From assembly GCA_964617565.1 (NCBI GenBank), contig CAZTYH010000001.1, positions 62,001 through 126,000 of the forward strand: a stretch of DNA of 64,000 bases, written 5' to 3'. The notes beneath the pieces were generated by a model, which had not been told where the DNA came from, did no database searches, and saw only the letters and a list, made by a program, of their open reading frames with translations. Positions 8,179 to 16,822 of the stretch are shown in pieces. The translations under genes and the position numbers were made by a program. Source of the stretch: JAKJGV01 sp964617565 (GTDB lineage Bacteria; Verrucomicrobiota; Kiritimatiellia; CAIQIC01; JAGNIJ01). How positions within the stretch are numbered: the stretch's first letter is position 1; each line of letters starts with the position of its first letter.

Positions 8179-8670
8179 GCGGCCACGAAAATTGTTTCGC
8201 GTGCCGCGATGAAGAGGGAAGCGGCGCGGTTGCGCAAGCGGGGGCGGCGGCTTGTATTCACCAACGGCGCTTTCGACATCCTGCATGCCGGACACGTGAC
8301 TTACCTTGAGTTGGCGCGGCGACAAGGCGATGCGCTTGTCGTGGGCGTGAACTCGGATGCGTCGGTTCGGCGGTACAAGGGACCGCGTCGGCCGATCAAC
8401 AATCAACGCGATCGCGCGTTGGTGCTTGCCGCGCTGGAATGCGTGGACTACGTGGTGGTGTTTGGAGAAAACGAGCCGGCGAAGCTGATTTCGGAACTGC
8501 GCCCGGCGGTGTTGGTGAAGGGATCGGATTGGGCGCATTACGTCAGCGGTCGCGATGTCGTCGAGTCGTATGGCGGCAAGGTGGTGCTGGCGAAAATGGT
8601 CAAGGGGCGCTCGACGACCGGAGCGATTGATCGAATACTGAAATCGTACGGGAAACAAAAACATGTCTGA
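8152..8670 (+). CDS. rfaE2: D-glycero-beta-D-manno-heptose 1-phosphate adenylyltransferase
   Basis: This 172-residue protein corresponds to the C-terminal domain of HldE and makes ADP-heptose from heptose 1-phosphate for LPS inner core. The cytidylyltransferase signature is FTNGAFDILHAGHVTYL with the HxGH motif; NSDASVRRYKGPRRPINN and LVKGSDW follow. The conserved lead-in TKIVSRAAMKREAARLRKRGRR argues for a start upstream of the ATG at 8209, so 8152 is chosen. The first dozen codons (MPEIRNQRSAA) are written in repeat DNA and are probably not functional. No kinase domain (RfaE1) is fused. The TGA overlaps the ATG of hldD, so the two are translationally coupled. Confidence 0.92.
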   Translation: MPEIRNQRSAATKIVSRAAMKREAARLRKRGRRLVFTNGAFDILHAGHVTYLELARRQGDALVVGVNSDASVRRYKGPRRPINNQRDRALVLAALECVDYVVVFGENEPAKLISELRPAVLVKGSDWAHYVSGRDVVESYGGKVVLAKMVKGRSTTGAIDRILKSYGKQKHV

Positions 8671-9628
8671 ACGAATCATTGTTACGGGCGGGGCCGGGTT
8701 CATCGGCAGCAACATCGTGGCAGCGCTGAACGAGCGCGGGATGGATGACATCCTCGTGGTGGATGAGCTGGGCCGCGACGAAAAGTGGAAGAACCTGGTC
8801 GGGCTGCGCTTCGAGGACTACCAGGAAAAGGATGAGTTTCGCGCGGCGGTTCAATACGACCGCCTGACCGCCGTGGATACCGTGTTTCACATGGGAGCCT
8901 GCAGTTCCACGACCGAAACCAACGCAAGCTACCTTGCGGATAACAACTACCGTTTTACACGGGAGCTTTGCGAGTGGTGTCTTGAGCATGATGTCCGCTT
9001 CATCTACGCATCCAGCGGCGCGACCTACGGAGACGGGTCGAAAGGATATTCCGACGCGGATGACGTGACGCCGACACTCCAGCCCCTGAACATGTATGGA
9101 TACTCAAAGCACCTGTTCGATTTATGGGCGCTGCGTAAAGAGTTGTTCGATCGAATCGTGGGGTTGAAGTACTTCAACGTGTTCGGTCCGCGCGAAGATC
9201 ACAAGGGCGATATGCGTTCGGTGGTCAACAAGGCGTATCAGCAGATTCGCGACACGGGGACGGTCAAATTATTCAAGTCGTACCGTCCGGAGTATCGCGA
9301 CGGCGAGCAGGTGCGCGACTTCGTGTATGTGCGCGATGCCGTGGCCGTGTCGCTCTTCTTTTACGATAACCGCGACGTTTCGGGCCTGTTCAACTGTGGA
9401 ACGGGACGCGTGAGGACGTGGAACGACCTTGTAAACGCGGTGTTTACGGCTGTGGGCAAACCGCCGAAAATTGAGTACATCGAAATGCCGGAATCTCTGC
9501 GTGCGAAATACCAGTATCATACGCAAGCCGATATCACGAAGTTGCAGGAGGCGGGTTTTAACGGTGATTTCACCCGGTTGGAAGACGGTGTTGCGGAATA
9601 TGTGAAAACATGGCTTTCCGTCGGCTAG
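8663..9628 (+). CDS. hldD: ADP-L-glycero-D-manno-heptose 6-epimerase
   Basis: This 321-residue extended short-chain dehydrogenase converts ADP-D,D-heptose to the L,D form used in LPS core. It shows the Rossmann motif GGAGFIGSNIV at the N-terminus, the HMGACSSTTETN substrate loop typical of HldD, the catalytic tyrosine-lysine in MYGYSKHLFD, and KYFNVFGPREDHKGDMRSVV. It starts inside the rfaE2 stop (ATGTCTGA). Together the two genes are strong evidence for a Gram-negative envelope with heptose-containing LPS. Confidence 0.96.
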   Translation: MSERIIVTGGAGFIGSNIVAALNERGMDDILVVDELGRDEKWKNLVGLRFEDYQEKDEFRAAVQYDRLTAVDTVFHMGACSSTTETNASYLADNNYRFTRELCEWCLEHDVRFIYASSGATYGDGSKGYSDADDVTPTLQPLNMYGYSKHLFDLWALRKELFDRIVGLKYFNVFGPREDHKGDMRSVVNKAYQQIRDTGTVKLFKSYRPEYRDGEQVRDFVYVRDAVAVSLFFYDNRDVSGLFNCGTGRVRTWNDLVNAVFTAVGKPPKIEYIEMPESLRAKYQYHTQADITKLQEAGFNGDFTRLEDGVAEYVKTWLSVG

Positions 9629-9688
9629 GAAGTCATATACGGTGGTTCATGTTTCGGGTATGCATTGTGGCGGAGGATGGGAACTATC

Positions 9689-10027
9689 ATGGCTGAAACC
9701 GAACCGCAGAAAGAACAATCAGAACAGGCGCCTTCGGGGGAGACGCATGTCATGGCCTCGGCCGACAAAATGCCGGCTCAGATTTATCGCGAGGAGTGGG
9801 AGAATCCCATGAACTGGGGTGGTCCCGGAAACATGGCGGTTTATTTCAGCAAGCGCGACAGGCGGATCTGGGTCCCGAAACCAAAGCCGGGCATTGGCTG
9901 GACGGTCAATCTCGCGCATACCGGCGGGATCATGTGGCTGGCGGGGCTTTGCATGGGCATGATTCTCGTGCTTGCCTTCATGGTGATCTGGGTCTTCTCG
10001 GATCAGATCGTCCGCATTCTGAATTAA
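9689..10027 (+). CDS. Small tail-anchored membrane protein, DUF5808-like motif
   Basis: The 112-residue product has a polar, acidic N-terminal half and one C-terminal transmembrane helix (IMWLAGLCMGMILVLAFMVIWVF), ending SDQIVRILN. Before the helix is RRIWVPKPKPGIGWTVNLAH, which resembles the DUF5808 core; I am not certain of the family. No signal peptide is seen, so the bulk should face the cytoplasm. The start at 9689 is chosen because GGAGG lies 12 bp upstream; the ATG at 9677 abuts the ribosome site. It lies 60 bp after hldD and ends against a convergent gene. Role unknown. Confidence 0.65.
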   Translation: MAETEPQKEQSEQAPSGETHVMASADKMPAQIYREEWENPMNWGGPGNMAVYFSKRDRRIWVPKPKPGIGWTVNLAHTGGIMWLAGLCMGMILVLAFMVIWVFSDQIVRILN

Positions 10028-10032
10028 CGCAA

Positions 10033-10686
10033 TTATTTGCGTTCCATCATGCGCACGCGGTGTCGGCCTGCTTCAAGCGATTTGAGTTCCCGGATTTGAT
10101 CTTCCGTCAGGAATCCGGGCTTGCCCACGATGGATGCGGCCACGAAGGATTTCGCGGCATCTTCAGCGACACAGGCACGAAAAAAAGCCTGCTTCATGGT
10201 TTTCCCGAGCGTCACCACGCCGTGATTGGCCATGAAGATCGTTTCGTTGTTCTTCGCGGCCTCCGCCACGGCATCGGCCAGGTCGCTGGATCCCGTCCGC
10301 AGGTAGGGAACCGTGGCCGTGCCACCGAGATCATTGATCACTTCCGCAAACATCGGCTTCACTTCCACTCCCGCCGAGATGACCCCGCTGGCCCATGGCG
10401 AATGCGTGTGAAAAATGGCCTGGATGTCCGGGCGGGCACGGTAGACGGCAAGATGCATCGGAAGTTCGGAGCTGGGCTTGAGGCGTCCTTCCACAAGGCG
10501 CCCCGAGGAAAGCTCCACGCCGCACATATCCGTTCCCTTGAGTTCGGACATGGCGAGTCCGCTGGGTTTGACCCAGAGGATCCGACCATCGCGCGCGCTG
10601 ATGTTTCCGCCCGCGCCGGCGGTCAGCCCGGCTTCGGCGATCATCCTTCCGTATTCCGCAAGTTCCTGGCGAATGACTTTCATCAT
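10033..10686 (-). CDS. Class II aldolase/adducin family protein
   Basis: This 217-residue protein is a zinc-dependent class II aldolase of the fuculose-1-phosphate aldolase/adducin family. Visible features: GLTAGAGGNISARDG near the N-terminus (phosphate-binding glycine-rich loop), KPSSELPMHLAVYRARPDIQ, the zinc ligands in IFHTHSPWAS, and a third histidine in MANHGVVTLG. Such enzymes cleave sugar phosphates or act as dehydratases or epimerases; the substrate cannot be read from sequence. The nearest neighbours are heptose and glycan genes, but it is on the opposite strand from both, so no pathway link is claimed. Confidence 0.85.
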   Translation of the reverse strand: MMKVIRQELAEYGRMIAEAGLTAGAGGNISARDGRILWVKPSGLAMSELKGTDMCGVELSSGRLVEGRLKPSSELPMHLAVYRARPDIQAIFHTHSPWASGVISAGVEVKPMFAEVINDLGGTATVPYLRTGSSDLADAVAEAAKNNETIFMANHGVVTLGKTMKQAFFRACVAEDAAKSFVAASIVGKPGFLTEDQIRELKSLEAGRHRVRMMERK

Positions 10687-10834
10687 GTTCGTTTATCATG
10701 AATACCACAAACGAGCTCCGGCGAATAACGAAAAACCACGGGCAGTCATTCCTTGACTTCGGCGCGGGCGGACCGGATGATGAATCGCCTTTGTTAATCA
10801 GGGTTGTCGGTGCAATCCTGTTCGATTGAGTCCC

Positions 10835-12859
10835 ATGAAACGAAAAGAGGACGGGCCGGTTATCCCGTTGAGAACGGGGTGGGTGATCTTGGCGGTCATC
10901 GTAGCGGTGGGCGCATTTTTCCGCCTTTACCTGCTCGGCATGTCCGCGTTCCGTGCCGATACGATCCTGCTGTGGAGCCTTGCGCAAAGACAAATCCCGC
11001 CTCTGCAGGTTTTTACCCATTGGTTTGACGTATCGGGTGCGGCGGGGCAGATGCCCATGCCTGCATGGATCATGCAGCAGTTCCTGGCGCTGACCGGCTG
11101 GAATGTGACCCCCTTCATGGTGCGTTTTCCTTTTGCGCTGGTCGGTATCCTGGCTGTTCCGGTCGCTTTTTTCGCCGGAAGGCGATTGGGCGGGGTGGGG
11201 GTGGGCCTGACGCTTTCCGCGCTTCTCGCGGTAAATTCGTTTCACATCGCGACTTCGCGGGAGGCCTATTTCTACTCAACGCTGCTTCTGGGCTATTTCC
11301 TTTACTTGTGGGCAGTCTGGATTATCAGCGATGAACTCTGGAGGAAGCAATGGCTCAGCAACGGTGGTATCGCCGTCCTTGCCGCGGCGCTTTTCTTCAC
11401 CGGTTACAGCCAGATCACAGGGTTGATTCTTGTGGCGTCCGTCGCGCTTCTGTTCTTCAGCCTGTTGCTCATCCGGTGTCGCAAGCGCGAGTGTTTCAAG
11501 CGCAACCTCTGGATGCTTGTGGGGGTGCATGCGATCGTACTCCTCCCGGTGGCGCTGGCGAGCTGGGGCTTGCGCCCGATCCTTTCTCAAATCGGCGCCA
11601 GCGGCGATGTCGCCAAAAAAGCGGTGGAACTCACAGAAGGAAATATCTTCTCCGCAACCGTGGATGCGTTGTTGCATTTCGGATGGGGAAAACTTGCGTA
11701 CGGATGGGTGTTGCTGGCTTTGTCGCTGATCGGCGGGGCCGTGGTCTTTGCGCGCGAGCGTGACATTCGCGGATTGTGGATTCTGCTTGTTGTGGTTGTT
11801 CAAATCGCGCTGTTCGCTGTTGTGAGGTCAGCCGCGAGCGCGCTGTATGAGGCGCGGTATCTCACCGGGATTCTTCCCTTCTACCTGGCTTTTGCGGCGG
11901 TGGGACTGACCCGGTTGCCCCACGTACTGCCGGGCATTTCCGGAGATGCCAGGCGTACTCGAATTCTTGCGAGCCTGCTGGTCGTTGCCGGTGTGGGTTT
12001 GTGCGTTTATCCGGCTTATCTACAGACCCAGTTGACTGGCAAGCCGACACCCTATTGGGAGTTGGTGCGATGGACGGATTCCAATCTGCCGCCGGGCACG
12101 CCGGTCCTCGTGGATCGCTGGTTCGAGCCGTGGAACGAGTTGGCCGCGCATCCGTCCACCAACGTCCAGTTCACGTTCACGGTGCCCAATGAGCCTGTGG
12201 ATGTTTTCGTGCGCAACCGGTGGCGCGACAGTGCTCGCGCGTTCCTGGAAAAATATCCTGACGCGGTTTACGCCGAGATTGCAAAGACCTATTGGGAAGC
12301 GCCGGGCGTGGGGCCGTGGGATTGGCCAAGGCAGTATTTTGCGCGTCATGTGAGTATTCGAAACGAGGCGGGCTTGAAGTTGCGGCGACTGGGATTGGCG
12401 AATCGCGGCGATTTCTATACGCCGACAACGAACCGCGTGATCGTGGAGGTGTTTTACAATACACCGGAGGATGTCATTTCCAAGGCCCGTGCGCGCGGCG
12501 ATCGGTTGATACTCCTTTATGCGGATGGATGGGATTACGCGAAACCCTGGCAACAGACTCGTGACTTTCGCGATTGGCGGGTTGTCCGCAGGGAGGCGGC
12601 GGTGGAAATCTGGAACCTGACAGAGCAGCCAATGCGGGCCGCGCTTCGGATGCGCGCCGTGGCCGTCCCGGGCTCGAAGAAGATCAGAATTTCTGAACAG
12701 GATCGCACCTTTGCGGCCGGGCAGCTGTCCGTTCATGAGGTGCGCGGCCTGGAGTTGGCGCCGGGGTCGAACCGGTTGGTCTTGCGCGATGTGATGCCGG
12801 CAACGGAATCGTCGCTGCTGGTGTCCGATCTGGAAGTCGTGCCGGAAGGAGGGCCTTGA
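10835..12859 (+). CDS. Membrane glycosyltransferase, GT39/ArnT-like
   Basis: The 674-residue protein has about 10-12 predicted transmembrane helices in its first 420 residues and a soluble C-terminal domain of about 250. After the first helix the loop contains FRADTILLWSLAQRQIPPLQ, with an acidic residue where GT-C enzymes of the PMT/ArnT superfamily keep their catalytic aspartate, and NSFHIATSREAYFYS later. Such enzymes transfer sugars from polyprenyl phosphate in the periplasm. Acceptor and sugar are unknown. The start is the ATG at 10835; a TTG nine bases upstream is less likely. Its stop overlaps the start of the GH172-type lipoprotein gene (ATGA), so both are probably made together. Confidence 0.75.
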   Translation: MKRKEDGPVIPLRTGWVILAVIVAVGAFFRLYLLGMSAFRADTILLWSLAQRQIPPLQVFTHWFDVSGAAGQMPMPAWIMQQFLALTGWNVTPFMVRFPFALVGILAVPVAFFAGRRLGGVGVGLTLSALLAVNSFHIATSREAYFYSTLLLGYFLYLWAVWIISDELWRKQWLSNGGIAVLAAALFFTGYSQITGLILVASVALLFFSLLLIRCRKRECFKRNLWMLVGVHAIVLLPVALASWGLRPILSQIGASGDVAKKAVELTEGNIFSATVDALLHFGWGKLAYGWVLLALSLIGGAVVFARERDIRGLWILLVVVVQIALFAVVRSAASALYEARYLTGILPFYLAFAAVGLTRLPHVLPGISGDARRTRILASLLVVAGVGLCVYPAYLQTQLTGKPTPYWELVRWTDSNLPPGTPVLVDRWFEPWNELAAHPSTNVQFTFTVPNEPVDVFVRNRWRDSARAFLEKYPDAVYAEIAKTYWEAPGVGPWDWPRQYFARHVSIRNEAGLKLRRLGLANRGDFYTPTTNRVIVEVFYNTPEDVISKARARGDRLILLYADGWDYAKPWQQTRDFRDWRVVRREAAVEIWNLTEQPMRAALRMRAVAVPGSKKIRISEQDRTFAAGQLSVHEVRGLELAPGSNRLVLRDVMPATESSLLVSDLEVVPEGGP

Positions 12860-15201
12860 TGATATCGAAGCGGGCGAGTTTCTTCTTCCAGACCGCTCTT
12901 GTTGTTGCGCTTCTTGCCCTCGCTCCAGGTTGCCGGCGCGCAGGGGTGCATGTGAAAGCCGATTTCACATGGGAGCAGGCCGTGCGGGACCTGGTGAGCC
13001 CGTCGCGGTTGGCGCGATTGGACGGCGCCACTGTTCTGATGCGTTCTTCTTTTGATCCAGCAGGAGGTAATAACGATTTCAATAATTTTCTGAGCCGCGG
13101 AACCGATCCGGGATGGGTGGTGATCGCGAATGAAACGGGGCCGGGTTGCGTGAGACGATTGTGGATGACGGGCACCGATCCCGGACACCCGATCCGCATT
13201 TATTTCGACGGGGAAAGCACTCCGCGCATCGAAGGTCCGCTGGAAACAATTTTCGGGAAGAAACATCCCTGGGTGCCGCCGCTTGCCCAATACAACAACA
13301 TGTGCTTTTTCAGTTACGTGCCGCTGACGTTCAACCGGGCGATCCGAATTGAAACGCGCGAACCCAACGTGCATCCCATCTGGGGCCCGCGCCGCTTGTT
13401 CTACCAGGTGAGCGTGGAAAAATTCCCGACCGCGGTGCGTGTTGAAACTTACCCGACCGAGCCGTCCACCTCAGCCCGCGAGGCTGTTGATGCCGTGCTG
13501 CAGTCGTGGACAAAGACCATGAACGACCGGACGATCCGGCTGCCCGGCGCGGAAGAGCAAGTGGTCGAAGCCGGACAGAAGAAGGTTGTTTTTGAACTCG
13601 ATGGACCGGGGGCTTTGTCGTGCTGGAGCATCCGGGTTGAGCCGCGCATCCCCGGCGAATGGACCCTGTTGGATCGTGAGCACCTGATGCAGGATGCGAT
13701 TCTGCGCGTGTATTATGATCGCGCGACATTTCCGAGTATCGAAGCGCCTCTCGGCGATTTCTTCGGCAACGCGTGGCGGAAACGAGAGTACGGATCGTTT
13801 TTATTGACCAGCGGTGCGGACGGTTACGAATGCCGCTTCTCGATGCCGTTCAGGGAGCATATTCGCTTCGAGGTGGAAAACGGAGCGGATCGCGAAATCG
13901 TGGTCGCAATGGCAGGCGAGCGTGCCGCATGGCCGGGTGAAGACGCCGGTTACCTGCATGCCGAATGGCGCAGGTCGGGCCCGGAAGGAGGCTCTCATGT
14001 CGTCGCCGACATTAGTGGACGCGGAAAGTTCGCCGGATGTTTCCTCGGTGTGACTGGGCTCGACCCTTCGTGGTGGATACTCGAAGGCGATGAGAGTATG
14101 TGGGTTGATAAGGACATGCAGCCTTCCTGGAAAGGCACGGGGTTGGAGGACTATTTCAATGGCGGGTGGTATTACCGGGGCGCCGTTTTTCACGCGCTGA
14201 GCGCCAGTTATGACCGTTCGCCTTTTCGGGTTGCCCAGTTCCGGCACCAGTTGCCCGATCCCGTTTCCTTCAATGAACGATTTCGAATGGAATTCGAGCG
14301 GATGACCGGAGAGCAAAGCGCTGCGCCTGTGCGTGGATATTTTCAGAGCACCGCCTACTTTTATCTCGATCGTCCCACCGCTGTGCATTCGGTTCCTGCC
14401 GAGCGTGCCGCCCGCCGCGCCGTCGAGGATCCGAACCACAGAACAACGTTCATGCTGCAACTGGTCGAGTTGGAGCGCATGAACGATTTCCGGTCCGCCG
14501 CCCGCGCGACCGAAGAATACATTGAGCGTTATTCCGATGCCGAAGAGAACGGCGTGTACCGCCTGCGGCAATTGGAATACCGGCGCCTGCTGGGCGAGGA
14601 GGTTTCCGATCGCGATTATCAACCCTTCCTCGAAGGGACACACGGTCAGGAAGCGCAACGGCAGGCGCGTCTGCTCAACTGGTTCTACCAGTCCACGAAC
14701 CGCGTGCTCGCCGGCATGAACGTCAACGGAAAGGGCACGCTGTATCTCAACGGGCTGCAGGTGTTGGCCGGCGATCATCCCTATATGCTTTATGTCACCG
14801 GTCTTGAATTGACGGACACAATCTGCGCAATGGCCGCGGAAGTGGAATGGCAGAGGCAGGACCCGTGGGTTCAGGCGGGGATTCGCACACATTCCGGCGT
14901 GGCGGGCACGGGGCCTGGAACCTATTCCACGAGAACGCCGGGGCCGCATTGGAAGACCGGCTCGGTGGTCGCGCCGCCCTGGCACGTCACAGGCATTCGC
15001 GATGTGCCGCGCGGAGTTCCCGACGCGCCGTATCTCGGCGGTATTCCCAATGCTTTCATTCTCCTCCAATCGAAATCCTATCCTGTTCGGGGCCTCGATT
15101 GGATGTACTATCGAGGCGCAACATATTATCGCGAGGACGCGCGTTTGCCGTTAAAGGGCTGGCCGGCTTTTTCCATCGAAATGACAGGATTGCTGGAGTG
15201 A
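12856..15201 (+). CDS. DUF2961 (GH172-type) lipoprotein, active-site motif intact
   Basis: This 781-residue protein starts with a lipoprotein signal (lipobox ALAPGC, about residues 22-27). The body has the DUF2961 fold twice over: an N-terminal copy with PAGGNNDFNNFL and GPGCVRRLWMTG, then the canonical copy with GPGALSCWSIR, EAPLGDFFGNAW and CRFSMPFREH. The conserved GTGLEDYF is at residues 427-434, followed by FRHQLPDPVSF. DUF2961 is now glycoside hydrolase family GH172, known for D-arabinofuranosidase and fructofuranosidase-type activities; an acidic residue in GTG-EDY is reported as important. Residues of about 530-650 are helical, and the C-terminus looks like a carbohydrate-binding sandwich. 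It is co-translated with a membrane glycosyltransferase, which suggests trimming or attaching a surface glycan. Substrate unknown. Confidence 0.8.
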   Translation: MMISKRASFFFQTALVVALLALAPGCRRAGVHVKADFTWEQAVRDLVSPSRLARLDGATVLMRSSFDPAGGNNDFNNFLSRGTDPGWVVIANETGPGCVRRLWMTGTDPGHPIRIYFDGESTPRIEGPLETIFGKKHPWVPPLAQYNNMCFFSYVPLTFNRAIRIETREPNVHPIWGPRRLFYQVSVEKFPTAVRVETYPTEPSTSAREAVDAVLQSWTKTMNDRTIRLPGAEEQVVEAGQKKVVFELDGPGALSCWSIRVEPRIPGEWTLLDREHLMQDAILRVYYDRATFPSIEAPLGDFFGNAWRKREYGSFLLTSGADGYECRFSMPFREHIRFEVENGADREIVVAMAGERAAWPGEDAGYLHAEWRRSGPEGGSHVVADISGRGKFAGCFLGVTGLDPSWWILEGDESMWVDKDMQPSWKGTGLEDYFNGGWYYRGAVFHALSASYDRSPFRVAQFRHQLPDPVSFNERFRMEFERMTGEQSAAPVRGYFQSTAYFYLDRPTAVHSVPAERAARRAVEDPNHRTTFMLQLVELERMNDFRSAARATEEYIERYSDAEENGVYRLRQLEYRRLLGEEVSDRDYQPFLEGTHGQEAQRQARLLNWFYQSTNRVLAGMNVNGKGTLYLNGLQVLAGDHPYMLYVTGLELTDTICAMAAEVEWQRQDPWVQAGIRTHSGVAGTGPGTYSTRTPGPHWKTGSVVAPPWHVTGIRDVPRGVPDAPYLGGIPNAFILLQSKSYPVRGLDWMYYRGATYYREDARLPLKGWPAFSIEMTGLLE

Positions 15202-15268
15202 AACGGTGCAGAAGGTCCAGTGGTGAGCAACCGTTGAAGCGATCGCGAATGAATGAAGGTGTGCGTAT

Positions 15269-16111
15269 ATGAATAAAGTCACGGTGGCGATATGTACGGG
15301 AATGGATCAAGACCTGAGCTTATTGTTCCAGAGCCTGGTGCAAACCGATTGTGAAGAGATCCTGGTTATTGGTACGGAAGGGCGTGTATTTGCGCCATGC
15401 GATTATTCCAACGATTCTAGAATTCGCACGCTGTATGCACCCCATCCTCTTAATGCCAAGCGAAATGTGGCGCTTCGCGAGGCGAAGGGCGATTTGATTG
15501 CGTTTGTGGATGATGACGCCGTGGTTTGTCCTTCGTGGATGCAGGCGATACGAAACGGGTTCCTTTCGGAAAAAGTAGGCATTGTGACGGGACCCTCTCT
15601 GCTTCCGCCCCATGCCACGCTTTGGCAACGTGTGGCTCAAATGGCTATGGCGTCTTCTCCGTATTCCATTCGACGTTACAACCCTTTTGCGGAAGGATTG
15701 GTGGAGTGGCATAATGTCATAGGCGCTAATTTCGCCTTTCGCAAACAGGCGCTGATGGAGGCGGGCGGATGTCCCGACCAATTTCTTGCGCAAGGGGACG
15801 ATATGGCCATGGCGCACAACGTAGCCAAAAAAGGCTGGCAGGTCTATTATTCACCCCGTGCCTGTGTTCATCACCCGCCCCACGGGTTTTGCAGGCAGGT
15901 CAGGCAGATTTATAAATTTGGCCAGGCGGCTGAACGTCTGAAAAGGGCGGGGATTTATCATCCGAAAATAGACAGAGCGTACTTTTTCTATGTTCCCGTG
16001 CTCATGCTTTTTTCGGTCTCTTATCTGGTGGGCGAGGCGGTCGAATGGTTGTCTCGGGATCGGTCGCCGCGGGGGCTTGAACAACAAAAGAATGGGGCGG
16101 ATGTTGCGTGA
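15269..16111 (+). CDS. Family 2 glycosyltransferase
   Basis: At 280 residues this is a GT-A fold glycosyltransferase. LNAKRNVALREAKGDLIAF leads into the metal-binding VDDDAVVCPSW. FAFRKQALMEAGGCPDQFLAQGDDMAMA is the acceptor-side ED-like motif, and a C-terminal hydrophobic segment (YFFYVPVLMLFSVSYLVGEAV) may bind the membrane. Donor and acceptor are unknown. It lies 67 bp after the GH172-type lipoprotein gene and faces a convergent heptose operon, so it probably serves the same surface glycan. The ATG follows AAGGTGTGCG. Confidence 0.85.
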   Translation: MNKVTVAICTGMDQDLSLLFQSLVQTDCEEILVIGTEGRVFAPCDYSNDSRIRTLYAPHPLNAKRNVALREAKGDLIAFVDDDAVVCPSWMQAIRNGFLSEKVGIVTGPSLLPPHATLWQRVAQMAMASSPYSIRRYNPFAEGLVEWHNVIGANFAFRKQALMEAGGCPDQFLAQGDDMAMAHNVAKKGWQVYYSPRACVHHPPHGFCRQVRQIYKFGQAAERLKRAGIYHPKIDRAYFFYVPVLMLFSVSYLVGEAVEWLSRDRSPRGLEQQKNGADVA

Positions 16112-16822
16112 TCAACCCGCGGGATGTCGCGAAAGGTGGTCATTCATAGCGGTCCATCCTTCGGGCGTTCCCATGTCGAGTAAGGGCCCTTCGCAGGGAC
16201 AGGCTCGCAGCAGTTTCTTTTCCGCAAGCGCCGGGAAAACATCTGTTTCGATTGAAACGTTCCGTCCGGGCTCGATGGTTTGGAGCACCTTTTTGCTGAC
16301 CAAATATATTCCGGCGTTAATCCAGCCTTCGGATCGCGAAGCTTTTTCGCGGAAGGCGTTGATCGTGCCGTCCGCGCCGAATTCGACCGTACCGTAGCGG
16401 CCCGATTCGCTCATGTGCGCGACCAGGATCGTTATCCAGGCATTGGAAAAATCGGCATGGCACTTTTCCAATGATTGGAAATTCGCGTTGGGCAGCAGCG
16501 TGTCGCCGTTGATCACAAGGAAGGGATCGCTTCGCAGATGCGGTTCGACGAATTTGATCGCGCCCGCGGTGCCCAGCGGGGACGGTTCACGGGAAACGGT
16601 CAGGCCGACATCGTTTTGGCCGCCTGCCCATGCCTCGATCGCGTCAGCCATGTGGCCCGCAGCGAGATGTATGTTTCGTATGCCGCCGCGATGCAGGAAG
16701 TCCATCTGCCACTCGATGAACGGCCGCCCGGCAACCGGCACGAGCGCTTTGGGCCGGTCGGGATAGAGCGCGCTGAGCCGCGTTCCGCGTCCGCCCAGCA
16801 GGATGACGGCTTGCCGGCTCAT
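16112..16822 (-). CDS. Sugar-phosphate nucleotidyltransferase, HddC-like
   Basis: This 236-residue enzyme has the nucleotidyltransferase signature LLGGRGTRLSALYPDRPKAL followed by PVAGRPFIEWQ, then LVINGDTLLPN and a C-terminal GTPEGW. It resembles HddC, which makes GDP-D-glycero-D-manno-heptose, more than glucose-1-phosphate enzymes. The kinase gene two places upstream (HddA-like) supports that reading; mannose or other sugars cannot be excluded. It is the last gene of the five-gene operon, with its ATG (16822) overlapping the upstream stop as ATGA. Codons for NANFQSLEKCHADFSNAW are written in a palindromic repeat also found upstream of icd. Confidence 0.78.
   Translation of the reverse strand: MSRQAVILLGGRGTRLSALYPDRPKALVPVAGRPFIEWQMDFLHRGGIRNIHLAAGHMADAIEAWAGGQNDVGLTVSREPSPLGTAGAIKFVEPHLRSDPFLVINGDTLLPNANFQSLEKCHADFSNAWITILVAHMSESGRYGTVEFGADGTINAFREKASRSEGWINAGIYLVSKKVLQTIEPGRNVSIETDVFPALAEKKLLRACPCEGPLLDMGTPEGWTAMNDHLSRHPAG
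16436..16490. repeat. TTTTCCAATGATTGGAAA repeat pair inside coding sequence
   Basis: CCAGGCATTGGAAAAATCGG and CTTTTCCAATGATTGGAAAT lie in tandem with about 10 bp between them, the same arrangement as at 6783-6843, but here inside the HddC-like gene and in frame. Confidence 0.7.

Noticed and set aside
10026..10043. AACGCA/TGCGTT hairpin as terminator
   Set aside because: Short stem without a U-tract, and it overlaps the aldolase stop.
13801..15069. 422-codon minus-strand frame
   Set aside because: Antisense shadow of the first GH172-type gene.
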